20,122 nucleotides of DNA from a bacterium HR36 (GTDB taxonomy: Bacteria > Planctomycetota > Planctomycetia > Gemmatales > HRBIN36), in assembly GCA_002898995.1 (NCBI GenBank), contig BEIM01000007.1, positions 1 through 20,122 on the forward strand. Reading direction: 5' to 3'. Below are positions 15,688 to 20,122 of this stretch, one piece after another; positions within the stretch are counted from its first letter, which is position 1, and each line of letters starts with the position of its first letter. A program made the translations under genes and the position numbers. Below the pieces are notes generated by a model. The model made no database searches. It saw only the letters and a program-made list of their open reading frames with translations, and was not told the DNA's origin.

Positions 15688-17859
15688 TTAATAGGCTCGC
15701 AAGTGCGACCACGATTGCATTTGCTGTCGTAGTTCGCGCGCCAGCTGGGATAGCTCATTCAAAGCCTGCTTATCGTTGGCTTCGTGGGGCTGGACGATGC
15801 TATCGTAAATGCCGCGAATAATGGTGTTTTGCGTGAGGTCTTTGCGGTAACAATGGCGGAGCACCAATCGCAGCTGACTCTCCGGGGCATGCACTAGAAA
15901 GTCAATAATGCGGGTGATGCGCTCCCATCCGAATACCTGAACCCGGGCCAGGTACAAGGGCTGTCTCTCAATGTTCTGCTCGTACTTACTTTGCATCTGG
16001 CGCATCGGCCAATCGTTAGCTAAGCACTGCAACAAAGCCGTTCTCGCCCAGTCCTTGCCCGCAGGAGGGGCGGAACTTGCTTGGCCCTTGCTGGCACCCG
16101 CAGGAACGCGGGTCCGCGTTTCCTGTTCCATTTGCTCCAGGGCGTCCTCGACCAAGTCCTGCAGGACATCGGCGAATTGGAAAGACTGACGTTGCAAGCT
16201 GTCGGGGCTGGCATTGCGTTCGGCCTGTTGGAGCCGCTGACGTGTCCGCTGTCCTACTTTCCAATTGATGCCGCCTAGTTGAGGCCAGTGCTGTCTCAGC
16301 CAGGCTCGGCCTGCCTCTAACTCACGCAGCACCCCGTGAAAGTCAGGTTCGTTGAGTGCGCTCAAGAACTGATAATATTGCTGCTCAAAACGCTCATACA
16401 TCTCGATGCGTTCCATCAAGTAGTTGCAAGCTACCGGACCTTTCGAGCCCCAGTCAAGCAAAAACTGGGTTAGTAAGCCCAGGCCTTGATCGTGCTCGTC
16501 TAGCAAATGGCACAAAGCGCGGATAGTCCAGCGCTGTAAGCGCCGAATCTTGGGCAGGGACCAGCGCTTTCCGTATTCCTGTTCCCAATCTGCTGCAATC
16601 TTGAGAATGCATTGTTCTGCCCGACTAAGATCCGCCCACTCCTGACCTTGTCCCAGGAGATCAAGCAAACGCTGCACGCGAGTGGGGTCTGGACTCCAGT
16701 CCGCCAAGAACGGCTCTAATTGCTGGCGTTCGTTTTCGACGAAGAAGATAGGGGGCCAATCGTCTGGCTCCGCGTCGAGGTCGAGGAACCCGAGGTTGTC
16801 CAGTGGCTCCAGGACATTGCCCACCAAACGTCGAGTTGGGCTGCGCTCTTGTAAGGCAACGCGAGAGCCTTCGCCGCTGACATCCTGCAGCAGATCCGCG
16901 GCGTGGGTAATGACGATGAGCAATCGGCCTTGAGTCCGCCCCTGGCAACGTTCCCGCCAGGGCTGCAGGATCTCCGCCTGCATTTGCCCGCCCAAATTAA
17001 CTGCCGCTACTTCACACGAACTCACCAGTAACAGCAAGTCTATCCGCGGTGAGCCGAGCCGGAATACTTCCTGACTCTTATGGCGCATCCAGTCGGGATA
17101 GGAGCCTCGGCCGGCAGGATCTGCTCCCGGAGCGTCTACGACATCCAGGATTTCCAGCAGCTGACGGGTACGCCCCGTTAGCTCTTCCGGGGCAAGCGGC
17201 ACGATCACTTCCGCGGCATGATACTGGATAGCAGTTAACGGGATTGGGCTGGAGGTCCGCGACAAAACATAGCGGTTGCCTTGCTTTTGCAGGTAAACTT
17301 CTGTGTCGGTCTTTTCCACGGGGTAGCGCATTACGGAGAACGCCGAAATTGTTGCCTCCGGGCTATCCCGCGTAATTACCAGGACCTCCTGGCTATCCGG
17401 CAGTATTGGGCGCGGCGGGCGGTGGGTCACTTGAGCGAGGGCCGTCTCCGGAAGCATGCGAACTTCCAGGGCGCTGTGGTCGCGCTCCGCCAGGGACGTC
17501 AGGCGCACCAAAGCGCAAGTAGTCTCATCCACCCCTGTGGGCAAAGGTAAGGGATTGTGTCCAGGGTTCTGGCCCACCCCGCCGCTAAGCCAGTTGCGAA
17601 TGAGCGAACTCTTACCCTGGCCACGTTTTCCCACCACCACCAGGGACTGGCGTACCTCCGCCTTCGCTTTCAGGTCTTCGACCATTTGTTGCAGTCTTTG
17701 CAAGCGTTCGTACCAGCCCCCGGGTTCTTGTAACGCCTCCGCCAATTCGGGACTTTGCGAGGCGCGTTCATCTAAAGCCTTGCGGATGCTTGCCAAGCGC
17801 GATTCCACCTTTTCCACCACCTGATGCAACCGTTCGCGGAAGGTTTGTTGGGCGGCCAT
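15688..17859 (-). CDS. P-loop GTPase-like protein, dynamin/SrfC-like in outline
   Basis: This 723-residue protein has a helical, probably coiled-coil N-terminus (5-70) leading into a P-loop, LVVVGKRGQGKSSLIRNWL (73-91). Further GTPase motifs are a switch-I-like PTGVDETTCALVRL (107-120), G3 as DVVDAPGAD (239-247), and a G4-like VITHAAD (316-322) where canonical GTPases have N/T-K-x-D. The remaining 400 residues are predicted helical and rich in Gln, Leu and Arg, with no membrane segment, so it looks cytoplasmic. A large insertion of about 125 residues separates switch I from G3. ATG 17859 is supported by AAGGAG 6 nt upstream; a TTG two codons earlier is unlikely. The gene is the first of a two-gene unit with the Hsp70-like ATPase. 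The closest match in outline is the SrfC/virulence-factor GTPase family, with bacterial dynamin-like proteins as the alternative. This is recollection, not a search. Confidence 0.82.
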   Translation of the reverse strand: MAAQQTFRERLHQVVEKVESRLASIRKALDERASQSPELAEALQEPGGWYERLQRLQQMVEDLKAKAEVRQSLVVVGKRGQGKSSLIRNWLSGGVGQNPGHNPLPLPTGVDETTCALVRLTSLAERDHSALEVRMLPETALAQVTHRPPRPILPDSQEVLVITRDSPEATISAFSVMRYPVEKTDTEVYLQKQGNRYVLSRTSSPIPLTAIQYHAAEVIVPLAPEELTGRTRQLLEILDVVDAPGADPAGRGSYPDWMRHKSQEVFRLGSPRIDLLLLVSSCEVAAVNLGGQMQAEILQPWRERCQGRTQGRLLIVITHAADLLQDVSGEGSRVALQERSPTRRLVGNVLEPLDNLGFLDLDAEPDDWPPIFFVENERQQLEPFLADWSPDPTRVQRLLDLLGQGQEWADLSRAEQCILKIAADWEQEYGKRWSLPKIRRLQRWTIRALCHLLDEHDQGLGLLTQFLLDWGSKGPVACNYLMERIEMYERFEQQYYQFLSALNEPDFHGVLRELEAGRAWLRQHWPQLGGINWKVGQRTRQRLQQAERNASPDSLQRQSFQFADVLQDLVEDALEQMEQETRTRVPAGASKGQASSAPPAGKDWARTALLQCLANDWPMRQMQSKYEQNIERQPLYLARVQVFGWERITRIIDFLVHAPESQLRLVLRHCYRKDLTQNTIIRGIYDSIVQPHEANDKQALNELSQLARELRQQMQSWSHLRAY

Positions 17860-18249
17860 CGGCAACTCCTTGGCATGTCCTCTGCAGCCAGCAGTATGCT
17901 CTCTGAGTGTATTAACGGGAAGAACCAGCCAAAAGTGACAAAACTTCGCGACTTGCCCGTCAGTCGCCAGGCCAGTACAGGGGCCAAAACACCTTTCCCT
18001 GCCAGCAAACTCCGCGCCATTTCCACTACGCTCCTATGGGGCGCCGCCTGGGACGGCCAGAAAACCTTGCCCCGCTAGTAGACTGCGTGCCCGGCAGCGC
18101 GACAGACATAAACGTTGCCAACTGCGGAGGTTCTCGCTTGTGATAACCGGGTTTCTCTCAGGCTAGGAGGGAGATTGGTCGAAATACAAATACGAGCGGG
18201 GCGGCAGGCGACTGCCAGCGGAAGTTGTTCGCCTATCAGGGAGATAAGC
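17860..18249. other. Divergent intergenic region between the GTPase and tolC-like genes
   Basis: These 390 bp hold the promoters of both transcription units, but no clear -35/-10 pair was found. The minus strand has TTGTCA and, about 21 nt on, TAATAC upstream of the GTPase gene, a spacing too long to trust. The plus strand has TTGCCA (18115) and TGATAA (18141) with 20 nt between. An AGGAGG at 18165-18170 precedes an in-frame TTG (18175) of the tolC-like frame but would add non-signal residues. The functional site is GGGAG just before ATG 18250. Confidence 0.45.
17866..17871 (-). promoter_or_regulatory. Ribosome binding site that fixes the GTPase start
   Basis: AAGGAG on the minus strand lies 6 nt before the ATG at 17859. 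The in-frame TTG at 17865 would directly touch this element with no spacing, so the ATG is the start. Confidence 0.75.
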
Positions 18250-19599
18250 ATGACCCACGCTCGCGGTGTGCGCAAAAACCGATTCTGCTATTGGGCCAGT
18301 GGTCTGAGCCTGGGATTGGCGTCCTGGCTGCCCTTAGCCGCAGACGAACCAGCGCGGTTGACTCTAGAGTCGCAAGATAGTGCTCCGCGGACGTCCAATT
18401 TCGAGGCCGTGGCCGCTCCAGAAGCTAACTCAGAGGAGTTGACCTTGGAAAAGGCCCTTGACCTGGCACTGCACAAGCAGCCGAACATTGCAGCGGCTCA
18501 GGCAAGTTTGCAAGCGGCACAGATCCAATACCAGGCCGCCCATTCCCCGTTTGCCCTATTCACCGGCCCACAAATTATCTATCGCCGGCAACAGGCCGCA
18601 CACGGACTAGCAGTCGCCCAGGCCGGACTTACCCAAGCGGAACTCGAAACTATCCAAGCCGTCACTCGAAACTATCTTTCGTATCTATATGCGCGCGAGC
18701 AGACGGCCATTGCCGATGAGACGGTTCGCAGTTTGGGCGTTATGGCCCAGCTCGCAAAGAAGCTTGTGGACGCTGGCAGCCGGGAAGTGACCACTTCCGA
18801 CTTAGAACGTATCAACACTTATCAACTTATCGCGCAAACTCGCTTAGCGCGTGCTCGTTTGGGCAGCGAACAAGCGCGTGCGGCCTTACGGGAGGCCATT
18901 GGTTTACCGGAAAAACATCCGCTGCACATTGCCGCCGTCAGCCTGGGTGATTATTACGACTCCGTCACTAAACACATGCGCGAACATAAACAGACTATTT
19001 CCTGCGATAAAGCTGTCGAATTAGCATTAGCAAATCGCCCCGAAGCTACGCAAGCCCACTTATTAGCTGAAGTAATTGCCTTGGAAATCAAGGCCCAGGG
19101 GTTAACATTTCGCACCAACGCGCTGACCTTCGCCGCACGCTCGGACGTTCATTCCAAAACCTTGCCGGCAACTATTCTTGATCCCGACTATCGTCCCGGA
19201 CCAATTGCGCCGGAGATGCCTGCCATGATCTCAGGAACCCGACGTGCCCGGCAATCGCGCACGGAAGCACTTTATATCCGCGCTCTAGCAGGTGCCGAAA
19301 AAGTCGAGCACCTTATCGCCTTAGAAGTGCGCGTCCTCTGCACGCGACTACAGGAACTCGAGGAGCAAGTCCGGCTTTTGCGCCAAGCCGTAGAACGATC
19401 GGGGAAACTGCGCAAGGACGCTGAAAAAGCCTACGCTGCGGATCAACTTAGCACCGAAAAAATGCTCGCCGCTCAGTTATTAGATGCACAGACCCGCGCT
19501 GATCTCAACGAGGCTCTCTATAACTATTGCATCACTCTGGCCGCTCTGCAACGTGCCACCGCGGGAAAACTTTGGGATGCTCTCGTACCAGTCCAGTAG
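18250..19599 (+). CDS. TolC-family outer-membrane efflux protein (OEP)
   Basis: This is a 449-residue exported protein with the two-repeat helical architecture of outer-membrane efflux proteins, which form a trimeric channel working with an inner-membrane pump and adaptor. A signal peptide is clear: basic MTHARGVRKNR, a hydrophobic core 13-29, cleavage near PLAA (30-31). The first repeat starts LTLEKALDLALHKQPNIAAA (65-84) and the second at CDKAVELALANRPE (252-265), each followed by long amphipathic helices; the last helix ends around 435. The stretches where the beta-barrel strands should lie (100-113 and 285-330) are short and atypical, so the barrel may be reduced. ATG 18250 has GGGAG 7 nt upstream and is the only start giving a signal peptide, although the frame is open to 18115. 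No adaptor or pump gene is in view. A PhnD-like gene follows on the same strand. Confidence 0.85.
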   Translation: MTHARGVRKNRFCYWASGLSLGLASWLPLAADEPARLTLESQDSAPRTSNFEAVAAPEANSEELTLEKALDLALHKQPNIAAAQASLQAAQIQYQAAHSPFALFTGPQIIYRRQQAAHGLAVAQAGLTQAELETIQAVTRNYLSYLYAREQTAIADETVRSLGVMAQLAKKLVDAGSREVTTSDLERINTYQLIAQTRLARARLGSEQARAALREAIGLPEKHPLHIAAVSLGDYYDSVTKHMREHKQTISCDKAVELALANRPEATQAHLLAEVIALEIKAQGLTFRTNALTFAARSDVHSKTLPATILDPDYRPGPIAPEMPAMISGTRRARQSRTEALYIRALAGAEKVEHLIALEVRVLCTRLQELEEQVRLLRQAVERSGKLRKDAEKAYAADQLSTEKMLAAQLLDAQTRADLNEALYNYCITLAALQRATAGKLWDALVPVQ

Positions 19600-19686
19600 A
19601 CTATTTGTCCGACAGGTGTGACTGCCTAGTCCCACTATAGCCAAAAGGCACCTCTATTCACAGAGATAAGTACCTTAGGAGAAAGC

Positions 19687-19725
19687 ATGAAGATAGGCCA
19701 GCGACTTAGTGTTGTGAAGCACTAG
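19687..19725 (+). CDS. Possible 12-residue leader peptide or gene remnant
   Basis: A short frame, MKIGQRLSVVKH, begins at an ATG with an excellent ribosome site (AGGAG, 5-nt spacer) and ends at TAG. A hairpin of 7 pairs, one of them G-T, at 19705-19726 covers its second half and the stop codon. It lies 50 bp before the PhnD-like gene. It could be a regulatory leader that controls the next gene, or the decayed start of a lost gene, since M-K-I-G-x-R-L resembles the start of many sensor or chemoreceptor proteins. No conserved peptide is recognised. Confidence 0.3.
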   Translation: MKIGQRLSVVKH

Positions 19726-19726
19726 G
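19705..19726 (+). promoter_or_regulatory. Hairpin inside the short leader frame
   Basis: CTTAGTG (19705-19711) can pair with CACTAGG (19720-19726) around the 8-nt loop TTGTGAAG, with one T-G pair. The structure covers the stop codon of the micro-ORF upstream of the PhnD-like gene. No T-run follows, so it is not an intrinsic terminator. Confidence 0.3.
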
Positions 19727-19775
19727 CGCTTCTAATTGAGGGCACATTCTAGTACACGCCGGGAGGCACAGATCC

Positions 19776-20122
19776 ATGGTGCGGCGGATGAACCGAGCGG
19801 CCTGGGGAATCGCCTTTCTTACATTCCTGCTAAGCACGATTCTGTCAGCGCGGAGTTCGGAAAAGCAGGGAAAAAATCGCGTTCTGCGTGTGGGATTGAG
19901 TCAAGCATTGTTTCGAGGAACAGACCCGCGGCTCATGCTCGCTCTCATGCAACCGCTAGGGGAACTCTTTTCCAGTCAGACGGGCATTTCCTGTCATTTC
20001 AATGTGTTTGCCGATCCCCTGGATATTGGCCGAGACCTAGAATCTGGGCAACTCGGTCGTGGTATCATGCATGGCATTGATTATGCCTGGATTCGCCAGC
20101 AATTCCCTGAAGTGCGTCCTTT
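19776..20122 (+). CDS. PhnD-like phosphate/phosphonate ABC transporter substrate-binding protein, N-terminal part
   Basis: The first 115 codons are present and the frame is open to the window end, so the gene is cut. A signal peptide is clear: basic MVRRMNRAAW, then a hydrophobic GIAFLTFLLSTILSA. The mature part begins NRVLRVGLSQALFRGTDPR (36-54), continues LMQPLGELFSSQTGISCHF and then DIGRDLESGQLGRGIMHGIDYAWIRQQFPEVRP. This is the usual layout of PhnD/SsuA-type periplasmic binding proteins (a strand with V-G, then P-L-x-x-x-F/L-x-x-x-T-G, then L-x-x-G-x-x-D-x-x-W/H). The ATG at 19776 has GGGAGG 9 nt upstream; an ATG four codons later is less well placed. Several planctomycete PhnD-like proteins are not linked to phosphonate transport, so substrate is unknown. 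It follows the tolC-like gene by 176 bp. Confidence 0.75.
   Translation, partial: MVRRMNRAAWGIAFLTFLLSTILSARSSEKQGKNRVLRVGLSQALFRGTDPRLMLALMQPLGELFSSQTGISCHFNVFADPLDIGRDLESGQLGRGIMHGIDYAWIRQQFPEVRP

Noticed and set aside
17863..17865. TTG as start of the GTPase gene.
   Set aside because: It directly abuts the AAGGAG element with no spacer, while the ATG at 17859 has the ideal 6-nt spacing.
18115..18249. Upstream TTG start for the TolC-like protein, and an AGGAGG-preceded TTG at 18175.
   Set aside because: Either would place 25-45 residues before the signal peptide; ATG 18250 has its own ribosome site and yields a normal signal peptide.
1..20122. CRISPR array, insertion sequence, integrase or prophage genes.
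   Set aside because: No spaced repeats beyond the two tandem 20-mers, and no transposase or integrase motif in any plausible frame.

Overview
The window looks like bacterial chromosome from the phylum Planctomycetota, probably a Gemmataceae-like lineage. This rests on recognising protein families, not on a search. Two large proteins (5573-7354 and 9245-11134) share a C-terminal module of the form G-x-(Y/W)-P ... YSVG-x-x-x-x-DDGG that is common in planctomycete hypothetical proteins, and a Uma2-type nuclease gene sits among housekeeping genes. MotA/MotB indicate flagellar motility. A UbiD-like decarboxylase next to a UbiE/MenG methyltransferase points to quinone (probably menaquinone) synthesis. 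Base composition is moderately GC-rich throughout, with no obvious compositional island.

Layout. (1) 1-913, minus strand: the very start of motB (GTG start, cut by the window edge) behind a complete motA. (2) 1078-5215, minus strand: a four-gene cluster transcribed in the order ubiD-like decarboxylase, ubiE/menG methyltransferase, Uma2-family nuclease, hemE. The ribosome binding site of hemE abuts the uma2 stop codon. (3) 5216-5572: a divergent intergenic region carrying two adjacent 20-bp direct repeats. (4) 5573-8990, plus strand: an exported protein of unknown function, then enolase. (5) 9245-12141, minus strand: a single-pass membrane protein with the same C-terminal module as the 5573 gene, preceded by a double zinc-ribbon membrane protein. 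(6) 12623-17859, minus strand: a tight two-gene unit encoding a 723-residue P-loop GTPase-like protein followed 44 bp later by a 1006-residue protein with a divergent Hsp70/actin-type ATPase core. (7) 18250-20122, plus strand: a TolC-like outer-membrane efflux family protein, then the start of a PhnD-like periplasmic binding protein cut by the window end. A 12-codon micro-ORF with a very good ribosome binding site lies between them.

The most interesting part is region 6. An actin-fold ATPase paired with a dynamin-like or SrfC-like GTPase resembles in outline the SrfB/SrfC pair of proteobacteria, whose biochemical role is poorly known. Here no srfA-like gene is seen, and the nearest downstream gene encodes a zinc-ribbon membrane protein. 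Several true starts differ from the longest open frame. They were chosen from ribosome binding sites and N-terminal family fit: uma2 2739, ubiD 5215, the 629-residue protein 11134, zinc ribbon 12141, Hsp70-like 15643, GTPase 17859, tolC-like 18250. No rRNA, tRNA, CRISPR array, insertion sequence or integrase was found.
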